Positions 1 through 10,501 are shown, counted from the first letter of the stretch. The stretch is 64,000 bases of DNA from Nomia melanderi (GCF_051020985.1 NW_027475146.1:744001-808000); one strand, 5' to 3'. The notes: generated by a model from the letters alone, not told the origin. A program made the numbers and translations.

Positions 1-175
1 CCTCGGACCACCAGGGGCCGAGAAAACCACAGTCTCATGGGGCCGGACACTCAGGGTCAGGGAAAAATCCAATATATATCTGGTTATATCTCGGGTGCTA
101 TTACAGATAGCGCAATAAATCAAAGTGCATTGTCTGTAGGTGGCACTGGGGAATGAATCTGTGCAACAGGAACGA

Positions 176-350
176 CCTCGGACCACCAGGGGCCGAGAAA
201 ATTACAGATATTCGGAATCCGTCACCCAAGGTCATGTAAAAATCCAGCATATATCTGGTGATATCTCGGGTGCTATTACAGATCGCGCAATAAACCAAAG
301 TGCATTGCCTGTAGGAGGCCCTGGCGCATGAATCTGTGAAGCGGGAACGA
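176..350 (+). repeat. Type B monomer 1
   Basis: Defines the B subfamily. Between m27 and m62 the ordinary core is replaced by one containing GATATTCGGAATCCGTCACC and AAGGTCATGT, and m70-m74 reads CAGCA. The upstream monomer ends GGCACTGGGGAATG...GCAACAGG, a tail variant that often precedes B. Nearly identical to the copy at 1,576. Confidence 0.92.
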
Positions 351-1225
351 CCTCGGACCACCAGGGGCCGAGAGAACCACCGTCTCTTGGGGCCGGACAC
401 TCAGGCTCAGGGAAAAATCCAATATATATCTGGTGATATCTCGGGTGCTATTACAGATAGCGCAATAAATGAAAGTGCATTGTCTGTAGGAGGCCCTGGC
501 GCATGAATCTGTGCAGCGGGAACGACCTCGGACCACCAGGGGCCGAGAAAACCACCGTCTCATGGGGCCGGACACACAGGGTCAGGGAAGAATCCAATAT
601 ATATCTGGTGAAATCTCGGGTGCTATTAGAGATAGCGCAATAAACCAAAGTGAGTTATCTGCAGGAGGCCCTGGCGCATGATTCTATGAAGCGGGGACGA
701 CCTCGGACCACCAGGGGCCGAGAAAACCACCGTTTCATGGGGCCGGACACTCAGGGTCAGGGGAAAATCCAATATATATCTGGTGATATCTCGGGTCCTA
801 TTAGAGATAGCGCAATAAGCCAAAGTGAATTATCTGCAGGAGGCCCTGGCGCATGCATCTGTCCAGCGGGAACGACCTCGGACCACCAGGGGCCGAGAAA
901 ACCACCGTCTCATGGTGCCGGACACTCTGGGTCAGGGAAAAATCCAATATATATCTGGTGTTATCTCGGGTGCTATTACAGATAGCCCAATACATCAAAG
1001 TGCATTGTCTGTAGGAGGCCCTGGTGCATGATTCTGTGCAGCGGGAGCGACCTCGGACCACCAGGGGCCGAGAAAACCACAGTCTCATGTTGCCGGACAC
1101 TCAGGGTCAGGGGAAAACCCAATATATATCCGGTGATATGTCGGGTGCTATTAGAGATAGCGCAATATACCAAAGTGAATTGTCTGTAGGAGGCCCTGGC
1201 GCATGAATCTGGGCAGCGGGAACGA

Positions 1226-1242
1226 CTTCGGACCACCAGGGG
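1226..1242 (+). other. CENP-B box-like 17-mer (8 of 9 key positions), one of ten
   Basis: CTTCGGACCACCAGGGG fits the mammalian CENP-B box pattern NTTCGNNNNANNCGGGN except for A in place of the C of CGGG. Other 8-of-9 matches start at 2,976, 3,151, 4,026, 4,201, 4,551, 6,476, 11,203, 11,553 and 25,662. The usual CTCGG monomers match 7 of 9. I saw no full match, so function is doubtful. Confidence 0.35.
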
Positions 1243-1575
1243 CCGAGAAAATCACAGTCTCATGGGGCCGGACACTCAGGGTCAGGGAAAAATCCAATAT
1301 ATATCTGGTGATATCTCGTGTCCTATTACAGATAGCCCAATAAATCAAAGTGCATTGTCTGTAGGAGGCCCTGGCGCATGAATCTGTTCAGCGGGAACGA
1401 CCTCGGACCACCAGGGGCCGAGAGAACCACCGTCTCTTGGGGCCGGACACTCAGGCTCAGGGAAAAATCCAATATATATCTGGTTATATCTCGGGTGCTA
1501 TTACAGATAGCGCAATAAATCAAAGTGCATTGTCTGTAGGTGGCACTGGGGAATGAATCTGTGCAACAGGAACGA

Positions 1576-1750
1576 CCTCGGACCACCAGGGGCCGAGAAA
1601 ATTACAGATATTCGGAATCCGTCACCCAAGGTCATGTAAAAATCCAGCATATATCTGGTGATATCTCGGGTGCTATTACAGTTCGCGCAATAAACCAAAG
1701 TGCATTGCCTGTAGGAGGCCCTGGCGCATGAATCTGTGAAGCGGGAACGA
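1576..1750 (+). repeat. Type B monomer 2
   Basis: Eight-monomer (1,400 bp) duplicate of the B unit at 176; I see one clear difference, GTTCGC against GATCGC near 1,681. Confidence 0.92.
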
Positions 1751-2689
1751 CCTCGGACCACCAGGGGCCGAGAGAACCACCGTCTCTTGGGGCCGGACAC
1801 TCAGGCTCAGGGAAAAATCCAATATATATCTGGCGATATCTCGGGTGCTATTACAGATAGCACAATAAATGAAAGTGCATTGTCTGTAGGAGGCCCTGGC
1901 GCATGAATCTGTGCAGCGGGAACGACCTCGGACCACCAGGGGCCGAGAAAACCACCGTCTCATGGGGCCGGACACACAGGGTCAGGGAAGAATCCAATAT
2001 ATATCTGGTGAAATCTCGGGTGCTATTAGAGATAGCGCAATAAACCAAAGTGAATTATCTGCAGGAGGCCCTGGCGCATGAATCTGTGCAGCGGCAACGA
2101 CCTCGGACCACCAGGGGCCGAGAAAACCACCGTCTCATGGGGCCGGACACTCAGGGTCAGGGAAGAATCCAATATATATCTGGTGATATCTCGGGTGCTA
2201 TTAGAGATAGCGCAATAAACCCAAGTGAATTATCTGCAGGAGGCCCTGGCGCATGATTCTATGAAGCGGGGACGACCTCGGACCACCAGGGGCCGAGAAA
2301 ACCACCGTCTCATGGTGCCGGACACTCTGGGTCAGGGAAAAATCCAATATATATCTGGTGTTATCTCGGGTGCTATTACAGATAGCCCAATACATCAAAG
2401 TGCATTGTCTGTAGGAGGCCCTGGTGCATGATTCTGTGCAGCGGGAGCGACCTCGGACCACCAGGGGCCGAGAAAACCACAGTCTCATGTTGCCGGACAC
2501 TCAGGGTCAGGGAAAAATCCAATATATATCTGGCGATATCTCGGGTGCTACTAGAGATAGCGCAATAAACCAAAGTGAATTATCTGCAGGAGGCCCTGGC
2601 GCAGGAATCTGTGCAGCAGGAACGACCTCGGACCACCAGGGGCCGAGAAAACCACCGTCTCATGGGGCCGGACACTCAGGGTCAGGGAA

Positions 2690-4200
2690 AAATCCAATAT
2701 ATATCTGGTGATATCTCGGGTGCTATTACAGATAGCGCAATAAACCATAGTGAATTATCTGCAGGAGGCCCTGGCGCATGAATCTGTGCAGCGGAAACGA
2801 CCTCGGACCACCAGGGGCCGAGAAAACCACCGTCTCATGGGGCCGGACACTCAGGGTCAGTGGAAAATCCAATATATATCTGGTGATATCTCGGGTGCTA
2901 TTACAGATAGCGCAATAAATCAACGTGCATTGTCTGTAGGAGGCCCTGGCGCATGAATCTGGGCAGCGGGAACGACTTCGGACCACCAGGGGCCGAGAAA
3001 ATCACAGTCTCATGGGGCCGGACACTCAGGGTCAGGGAAAAATCCAATATATATCTGGTGATATCTCCGGTGCTATTACAGATAGCGCAATAAATCAAAG
3101 TGCATTGTCTGTAGGAGGCCCTGGCGCATGAATCTGGGCAGCGGGAACGACTTCGGAGCACCAGGGGCCGAGAAAACGACAGTCTCATTTGGCCGGACAC
3201 TCAGGGTCAGGGAAAAATCCAATATATATCTGGTGATATCTCGGGTGCTATTACAGATAGCGCAATAAATCAAAGTGCATTGTCTGTAGGAAGCCCTGGC
3301 GCATGAATCTGGGCAGCGGGAACGACCTCGGACCACCAGGGGCAGAGAAAATTACAGGTATTCGGAATCCGTCACCCAAGGTCATGTAAAAATCCAGCAT
3401 ATATCTGGTGATATCTCGGGTGCTATTACAGATCGCGCAATAAACCAAAGTGCATTGCCTGTAGGAGGCCCTGGCGCATGAATCTGCGCAGCGGGAACGA
3501 CCTCGGGACACCAGGGGCCAAGAATACCACCGTCTCATGGGGCCGAACACTCAGGGTCGGGGAAAAATCCAATATATATCTGGTGATATCTCGGGTGCTA
3601 TTAGAGATAGCGCAATAAACCAAAGTGAATTATCTGCAGGAGGCCCTGGCGCATGAATCTGTAAAGCGGGAACGACCTCGGACCACCAGGGGCCGAGAAA
3701 ACCACCGTCTCATGGGGCCGGACACTCAGGGTCAGGGGAAAATCCAATATATATCTGGTGATATCTCGGGTGCTATGACAGATAGCGCAATAAACCATAG
3801 TGAATTATCTGCAGGAGGCCCTGGCGCATGAATCTGTGCAGCGGAAACGACCTCGGACCACCAGGGGCCGAGAAAACCACCGTCTCATGGGGCCGGACAC
3901 TCAGGGTCAGTGGAAAATCCAATATATATCTGGTGATATCTCGGGTGCTATTACAGATAGCGCAATAAATCAACGTGCATTGTCTGTAGGAGGGCCTGGC
4001 GCATGAATCTGGGCAGCGGGAACGACTTCGGACCACCAGGGGCCGAGAAAATCACAGTCTCATGGGGCCGGACACTCAGGGTCAGGGAAAAATCCAATAT
4101 ATATCTGGTGATATCTCCGGTGCTATTACAGATAGCGCAATAAATCAAAGTGCATTGTCTGTAGGAGGCCCTGGCGCATGAATCTGGGCAGCGGGAACGA
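2690..4200. repeat. 6-monomer (1,050 bp) duplication: 2,690-3,150 and 3,740-4,200
   Basis: About 0.46 kb recurs 1,050 bp downstream with the rare CAGTGGAAAATCC and ATCAACGTGC states in both copies. Confidence 0.82.
3326..3500 (+). repeat. Type B monomer 3
   Basis: B core with ACAGGTATTCGG instead of ACAGATATTCGG and GGCAGAG instead of GGCCGAG. The preceding tail is the GGGCAGCGG form, so B is not always tied to the GAATG...GCAGCAGG tail. Confidence 0.9.
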
Positions 4201-4725
4201 CTTCGGACCACCAGGGGCCGAGAAAACCGCAGTCTCATGGGGCCGGACACTCAGGGACAGGGGAAAATACAATATATATCTGGTTATATCTCGGGCGTTC
4301 TTACAGATAGCGCACAAAACCATAGTGATTTATCTGCAGGAGGCCCTGGCGCATGAATCTGTGAAGCGGGAACGACCTCGGACCACCAGGGGCCGAGAGA
4401 ACCACCGTCTCATGGGGCCGGACACTCAGGGTCAGGGAAAAATCCAATATATATCTGGTGATATCTCCGGTGCTATTACAGATAGCGCAATAAATCAAAG
4501 TGCATTGTCTGTACGAGGCCCTGGCGCATGAATCTGGGCAGCGGGAAGGACTTCGGACCACCAGGGTCCGAGAAAACCACAGTCTCATGGGGCCGGACAC
4601 TCAGGGTCAGGGAAAAATCCAATATATATCTGGTAATGTCTCGGGTGCTATCAGAGATAACGCAATAAACCAAAGTGAATTATCTGCAGGAGGCCCTGGC
4701 GCATGAATCTGTGCAGCGGGAACGA

Positions 4726-4900
4726 CCTCGGACCACCAGGGGCCGAGAAAACCACCGTCTCATGGGGCCGGACACTCAGGGTCAGGGAAAAATCCAATAT
4801 ATATCTGGTGATATCTCGGGTGCTATTAGAGATAGCGCAATAAACCAAAGTGAATTATCTGCAGGAGGCCCTGGCGCAAGCATCTGTTCAGCGGGAACGA
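4726..4900 (+). repeat. Exemplar monomer, class 2 (TTAGAG / CTGCAG, PstI site)
   Basis: Class 2 states travel together here: TTAGAG at m101, AATAAACCAAAGTGAATTA in place of AATAAATCAAAGTGCATTG, and CTGCAG (a PstI site) at m134-m139. The two classes are interspersed throughout without strict alternation, and mixed monomers exist, so they are linked alleles of one family and not separate arrays. The tail GCGCAAGCATCTGTTCAG is an extra local variant shared with the monomer ending near 5,940. Confidence 0.85.
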
Positions 4901-5075
4901 CCTCGGACCACCAGGGGCCGAGAAAACCACAGTCTCATGGGGCCGGACACTCAGGGTCAGGGAAAAATCCAGCATATATCTGGTGATATCTCGGGTGCTA
5001 TTAGAGATTTCGCAATAAATCAAAGTGCATTGTCTGCAGGAAGCCCTGGCGCATGTTTCTGTGCAGCGGGAACTA

Positions 5076-5250
5076 CCTCGGACCTCCACGGGCCGAGAAA
5101 ATTACAGATATTCGGAATCCGTCACCCAAGGTCATGTAAAAATCCAGCATATATCTGGTGATAGCTCGGGTGCTATTACAGATCGCGCAATAAACCAAAG
5201 TGCATTGCCTGTAGGAGGCCCTGGCGCATGAATCTGTGAAGCGGGAACGA
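5076..5250 (+). repeat. Type B monomer 4
   Basis: B core after a GGACCTCCACGGGCC arm. The downstream half reads GATAGCTCGGG, which breaks the EcoRV site. Confidence 0.9.
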
Positions 5251-5425
5251 CCTCGGACCACCAGGGGCCGAGAGAACCACCGTCTCATGGGGCCGGACAC
5301 TCAGGGTCAGGGAAAAATCCAATATATATCTGGTGATATCTCGGGTGCTATTACAGATAGCGCAATAAATCAAAGTGCATTGTCTGTAGGAGGCCCTGGC
5401 GCATGAATCTGTGCAGCGGGAACGA
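5251..5425 (+). repeat. Exemplar monomer, class 1 (TTACAG / CTGTAG)
   Basis: This monomer is almost identical to the consensus I derived; the one clear difference is GAGAGAACC instead of GAGAAAACC near m20-m28. It carries the class 1 states: TTACAG at m101, AATAAATCAAAGTGCATTG in the centre and CTGTAG at m134. By hand count the consensus has 41 C, 51 G and 9 CpG sites in 175 bp. It is a useful query for a database search. Confidence 0.9.
5252..5272. other. Exemplar of the conserved 21-bp dyad (m2-m22)
   Basis: CTCGGACC and GGGCCGAG flank a 5-base ACCAG centre and pair at 7 of 8 positions. Monomers reading CAGGGTCCGAG (near 4,560, 14,018, 17,693 and 46,825) pair at 8 of 8. The arms occur in most monomers; the shortened 150/151-bp monomers lack the right arm. 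Confidence 0.75.
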
Positions 5426-6125
5426 CCTCGGACCACCAGGGGCCGAGAAAACCGCAGTCTCATGGGGCCGGACACTCAGGGACAGGGGAAAATACAATAT
5501 ATATCTGGTTATATCTCGGGCGTTCTTACAGATAGCGCACAAAACCATAGTGATTTATCTGCAGGAGGCCCTGGCGCATGAATCTGTGAAGCGGGAACGA
5601 CCTCGGACCACCAGGGGCCGAGAGAACCACCGTCTCATGGGGCCGGACACTCAGGGTCAGGGAAAAATCCAATATATATCTGGTGATATCTCGGGTGCTA
5701 TTACAGATAGCGCAATAAATGAAAGTGCATTGTCTGTAGGAGGCCCTGGCGCATGAATCTGTGCAGCGGGAACGACCTCGGACCACCAGGGGCCGAGAAA
5801 ACCACCGTCTCATGGGGCCGGACACACAGGGTCAGGGAAGAATCCAATATATATCTGGTGAAATCTCGGGTGCTATTAGAGATAGCGCAATAAACCAAAG
5901 TGAATTATCTGCAGGAGGCCCTGGCGCAAGCATCTGTTCAGCGGGAACGACCTCGGACCACCAGGGGCCGAGAAAACCACAGTCTCATGGGGCCGGACAC
6001 TCAGGGTCAGGGGAAAATCCAGCATATATCTGGTGATATCTCGGGTGCTATTAGAGATAGCGCAATAAATCAAAGTGCATTGTCTGTAGGAGGCCCTGGC
6101 GCATGAATCTGTGCAGCAGGAACGA

Positions 6126-6300
6126 CCTCGGACCACCAGGGGCCGAAAAAATTACAGATATTCGGAATCCCTCACCCAAGGTCATGTAAAAATCCAGCAT
6201 ATATCTGGTGATATCTCGGGTGCTATTGCAGATAGCGCAATAAACCAAAGTGCATTGTCTGTAGGAGGCCCTGGCGCATGACTCTGTGCAGCGGGAACGA
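6126..6300 (+). repeat. Type B monomer 5
   Basis: B core with GGCCGAAAAAATTAC and CCCTCACCC instead of CCGTCACCC. Preceded by a GCAGCAGG tail. Confidence 0.9.
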
Positions 6301-7849
6301 CCTCGGACCACCAGGGGCCGAGAAAACCACCGTCTCATGGGGCCAGACACTCAGGGTCAGGGAAAAATTCAATATATATCCGGTGATATCTCCGGTGCTA
6401 TTACAGATAGCGCAATAAATCAAAGTGCATTGTCTGTAGGAGGCCCTGGCGCATGAATCTGGGCAGCGGGAACGACTTCGGAGCACCAGGGGCCGAGAAA
6501 ACCACAGTCTCATTGGGCCGGACACTCAGGGTCAGGGAAAAATCCAATATATATCTGGTGATATCTCGGGTACTATTACAGATAGCGCAATAAATCAAAG
6601 TGCATTGTCTGTAGGAAGCCCTGGCGCATGAATCTGGGCAGCGGGAACGACCTCGGACCACCAGGGGCCGAGAAAATCACAGTCTCATGGGGCCGGACAC
6701 TCAGGGTCAGGGAAAAATCCAATATATATCTGGTGATATCTCCGGTGCTATTACAGATAGCGCAATAAATCAAAGTGCATTGTCTGTATGAGGCCCTGGC
6801 GCATGAATCTGGGCAGCGGGAACGACCTCGGACCACCAGGCTCCGAGAAAACCACAGTCTCATTGGGCCGGACACTCAGGGTCAGGGGAAAATCCAATAT
6901 ATATCTGGTGATATCTCGGGTGCTATTACAGATAGCGCAATACATCAAAGTGCATTGTCTGTAGGAGGACCTGGCGCATGAATCTGGCCAGCGTGAACGA
7001 CCTCGGACCTCCAGGGGCCGAGAAAACCACCGTCTCATTGGGCCGGACACTCAGGGTCTGGGGAAAATCCAATATATATCTGGTGATATCTCGGGTGCTA
7101 TTAGAGATAGCGCAATAAACCAAAGTGATTTGTCTGTAGGAAGCCCAGGCGCATGAATCTGGCCAGCGGGAACGACCTCGCACCACCAGGGGCCGAGAAA
7201 ACCACCGTCTCATTGGGCCGGACACTCAGGGTCTGGGGAAAATCCAATATATATCTGGTGATATCTCGGGTGCTATTAGAGATAGCGCAATAAACCAAAG
7301 TGAATTATCTGCAGGAGGCCCTGGCGCATGAATCTGTAAAGCGGGAACGACCTCGGACCACCAGGGGCCGAGAAAACCACAGTCTCATGGGGCCGGACAC
7401 TCAGGGTCAGGGGAAAATCCAATATATATCTGGTGATATCTCGGGCGCTATTAGAGATAGCGCCATAAATCAAAGTGCATTGTCTGTAGGAGGACCTGGC
7501 GCATGAATCTGGCCAGCGGGAACGACCTCGGACCTCCAGGGGCCGAGAAAACCACCGTCTCATGGGGCCGGACACTCAGGGTCAGGGGAAAATCCAATAT
7601 ATATCTGGTGATATCTCGGGTGCTATTACAGATAGCGCAATAAATCAAAGTGCATTATCTGCAGGAGGCCCTTGCGCAAGCATCTGTGCAGCGGGAACGA
7701 CGTCGCACCACCAGGGGCCGAGAAAACCACAGTCTCATGGGGCCGGACACTCAGGGTCAGGGAAAAATCCAGCATATATCTGGTAATATCTCTGGCGCTA
7801 TTAGAGATAGCGCAATAAATCAAGGTGCATTGTCTGCAGGAAGCCCTGG

Positions 7850-9215
7850 CGCATGATTCTGTACAGCGGGAACTACCTCAGACCACCAGGGGCCGAGAAA
7901 ATCACCGTCTCATGGGGCCGGACTGTCAGGGTCATGGAAAAATCCAATATATATCTGGTGATATCTCGGGTGCTATTAGAGATAGCGCAATAAATCAAAG
8001 TGCATTGTCTGTAGGCGGCACTGGCGAATGAATCTGTGCACCAGGAACCACCTCGGACCACCAGGGGCCGAGAAAATTACAGATATTCGGAATCCGTCAC
8101 CCAAGGTAATGTAAAAATCCAGCATATATCTGGTGATATCTCGGGTGCTGTTACAGATAGCGCAATAAACCAAAGTGCATTGTCTGTAGGAGGCCCTGGC
8201 GCATGGATCTGTGCAGCGGGAACGACCTCGGACCACCAAGGGCCGAGAAAACCACCGTCTCATGGGGCCGGACACTCAGGGTCAGGGGAAAATCCAATAT
8301 ATATCTGGTGATATCTCCGGTGCTATTACAGATAGCGCAATAAATCAAAGTGCATTGTCTGTATGAGGCCCTGGCGCATGAATCTGGGCAGCGGGAACGA
8401 CCTCGGACCACCAGGCTCCGAGAAAACCACAGTCTCATTGGGCCGGACACTCAGGGTCAGGGAAAAATCCAATATATATCTGGTGATATCTCGGGTGCTA
8501 TTACAGATAGCGCAATAAATCAAAGTGCATTGTCTGTAGGAAGCCCAGGCGCATGAATCTGGGCAGCGGGAACGACCTCGGACCACCAGGGGCCGAGAAA
8601 ACCACAGTCTCATGGTGCCGGACACTCAGGGTCAGGGGAAAATCCAATATATATCTGGTGATGTCTCGGGTGCTATTAGAGATAGCGCAATAAATCAAAG
8701 TGCATTATCTGCAGGAGGCCCTGGCGCAAGCATCTGTGCAGCGGAAACGACGTCGGACCACCAGGGGCCGAGAAAATCACCGTCTCATGGGGCCGGACTG
8801 TCCGGATCTTGGAAAAATCCAGCATATATCTGGTGATATCTCGGGTGCTATTAGAGATAGCGCAATAACTCAAAGTGCATTGTCTGCACGAAGCACTGGC
8901 GCATGATTCTGTGCAGCGGGAACTACCTCGGACCACCAGGGGCCGAGAAAATCACCGTCTCATGGGGCCGGACTGTCAGGGTCACGGAAAAATCCAATAT
9001 ATATCTGGTGATATCTCGGGTGCTATTAGAGATAGCGCAATAAATCAAAGTGCATTGTCTGTAGGCGGCACTGGCGAATGAATCTGTGCAGCAGGAACGA
9101 CCTCGGACCACCAGGGGCCGAGAAAATTACAGATATTCGGAATCCGTCACCCAAGGTCATGTAAAAATCCAGCATATATCTGGTGATATCTCGGGTGCTA
9201 TTACAGATAGCGCAA
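7850..9215. repeat. 6-monomer (1,050 bp) duplication: 7,850-8,165 and 8,900-9,215
   Basis: Both copies carry GCATGATTCTGT, AACTACCTC, GGACTGTCAGGGTCA and GGCGGCACTGGCGAATG followed by a B monomer. Confidence 0.82.
8051..8225 (+). repeat. Type B monomer 6
   Basis: B core with AAGGTAATGT instead of AAGGTCATGT, so the GGTCA shared with ordinary monomers is lost here. Preceded by GGCGGCACTGGCGAATG. Confidence 0.9.
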
Positions 9216-9275
9216 TACATCAAAGTGCATTGTCTGTAGGAGGACCTGGCGCATGAATCTGGCCAGCGGGAACGA
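9101..9275 (+). repeat. Type B monomer 7
   Basis: Typical B core, six monomers after the unit at 8,051 and part of the same 1,050-bp repeat. Its second half passes into a block copied from 6.9 kb. Confidence 0.9.
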
Positions 9276-9975
9276 CCTCGGACCTCCAGGGGCCGAGAAA
9301 ACCACCGTCTCATTGGGCCGGACACTCAGGGTCTGGGGAATATCCAATATATATCTGGTGATATCTCGGGTGCTATTAGAGATAGCGCAATAAACCAAAG
9401 TGATTTGTCTGTAGGAAGCCCAGGCGCATGAATCTGGCCAGCGGGAACGACATCGCTCCACCAGGGGCCGAGAAAACCACCGTCTCATTGGGCCGGACAC
9501 TCAGGGTCTGGGGAAAATCCAATATATATCTGGTGATATCTCGGGTGCTATTAGAGATAGCGCAATAAACCAAAGTGAATTATCTGCAGGAGGCCCTCGC
9601 GCATGCATCTGTGCAGCAGGAACGACCTCGGACCACCAGGGGCCGACAAAACCACCGTCTCATGGGGCCGGACACTCAGGGTCAGGGGAAAATCCAATAT
9701 ATATCTGGTGATATCTCGGGTGCTATTAGAGATAGCGCAATAAACCAAAGTGAATTATCTGCAGGAGGCCCTGGCGCATGAATCTGTGCAGCGGGAACTA
9801 CCTCGGACCACCAGGGGCCGAGAAAATCACCGTCTCGTGGGGCCGGACTGTCAGGGTCAGGGAAAAATCCTATATATATCTGGTGATATCTCGGGTGCTA
9901 TTAGAGATAGCGCAATAAATCAAAGTGCATTGTCTGTAGGCGGCACTGGCGAATGAATCTGTGCAGCAGGAACGA

Positions 9976-10150
9976 CCTCGGACCACCAGGGGCCGAGAAA
10001 ATTACAGATATTCGGAATCCGTCACCCAAAGTCATGTAAAAATCCAGCATATATCTGGTGATATCTCGGGTGCTATTACAGATATCGCAATAAACCAAAG
10101 TGCATTGTCTGTAGGAGGCCCTGGCGCAGGAATCTGTGCAGCGGGAACGA
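9976..10150 (+). repeat. Type B monomer 8
   Basis: B core with CACCCAAAGTCATG; the AAAG replaces AAGG. First member of the 526-bp trimer duplication. Confidence 0.9.
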
Positions 10151-10501
10151 CCTCGGACCACCAGGGTCCAAGAAAACCACAGTCTCATGGGGCCGGATAC
10201 TCAGGTTCAGGGAAAAATCCAATTTATATCTGGTGATATGTCGGGTGCTATTAGAGATAGCGCAAAAAAACGAAAGTGAATTGTCTGCAGGAGGCCCTGG
10301 CGCATGAATCTGTGCAGCGGGAACGACCTCGGACCAGCAGGGGCCGAGAAAATCACCGTCTCATGGGGCCGGACTGTCAGGGTCAGGGAAAAATCCTATA
10401 TATATCTGGTGATATCTCGGGTGCTATTAGAGATAGCGCAATAAATCAAAGTGCATTGTCTGTAGGCGGCACTGGCGAATGAATCTGTGCAGCAGGAACG
10501 A

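Larger units (their letters stand above)
64..2512. repeat. 8-monomer (1,400 bp) patchwork duplication
   Basis: About 64-680 matches 1,464-2,080, and 870-1,112 matches 2,270-2,512, both at offset 1,400. The 680-870 stretch does not fit that register: its ATTCTATGAAGCGGGG tail reappears at 2,256, nine monomers away. Such a patch suggests gene conversion or a second exchange after the duplication. Confidence 0.8.
4209..5690. repeat. 7-monomer (1,225 bp) duplication: 4,209-4,465 and 5,434-5,690
   Basis: A 0.26-kb segment with the distinctive CGGGCGTTCTTACAG, GCGCACAAAACC and GTGATTTATC recurs 1,225 bp downstream. Confidence 0.84.
6900..9595. repeat. 13-monomer (2,275 bp) duplication: 6,900-7,320 and 9,175-9,595
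   Basis: Shared rare states include GCAATACATC, GGAGGACCTGG, GAATCTGGCCAGCG, CAGGGTCTGGGG and AAGCCCAGGCGC. Confidence 0.83.

Noticed and set aside
176..350. B core as an inserted mobile element or foreign sequence
   Set aside because: B units keep the exact 175-bp length and align base for base with the ordinary core at 50% identity, with no target-site duplication or terminal repeat, so this is substitutional divergence.
176..350. tRNA- or snRNA-like gene (Pol III boxes) in the B core
   Set aside because: I found no A-box/B-box pair at proper spacing and no cloverleaf; CGGAATCCG is only a 9-base near-palindrome.
101..400. Recurrent 99-, 86- and 65-codon minus-strand open frames and 60-68- to 103-codon plus-strand frames in almost every monomer, as possible genes
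   Set aside because: They are the same frame of the satellite repeated every 175 bp, overlap each other on both strands, end at stops fixed by the monomer, vary like the DNA and not like protein, and resemble no family I know.
5321..5330. AATATATATC as a TATA box or promoter in each monomer
   Set aside because: It is part of the conserved AT tract in every unit, with no linked gene or initiator. Satellite transcription is possible but not shown by sequence.
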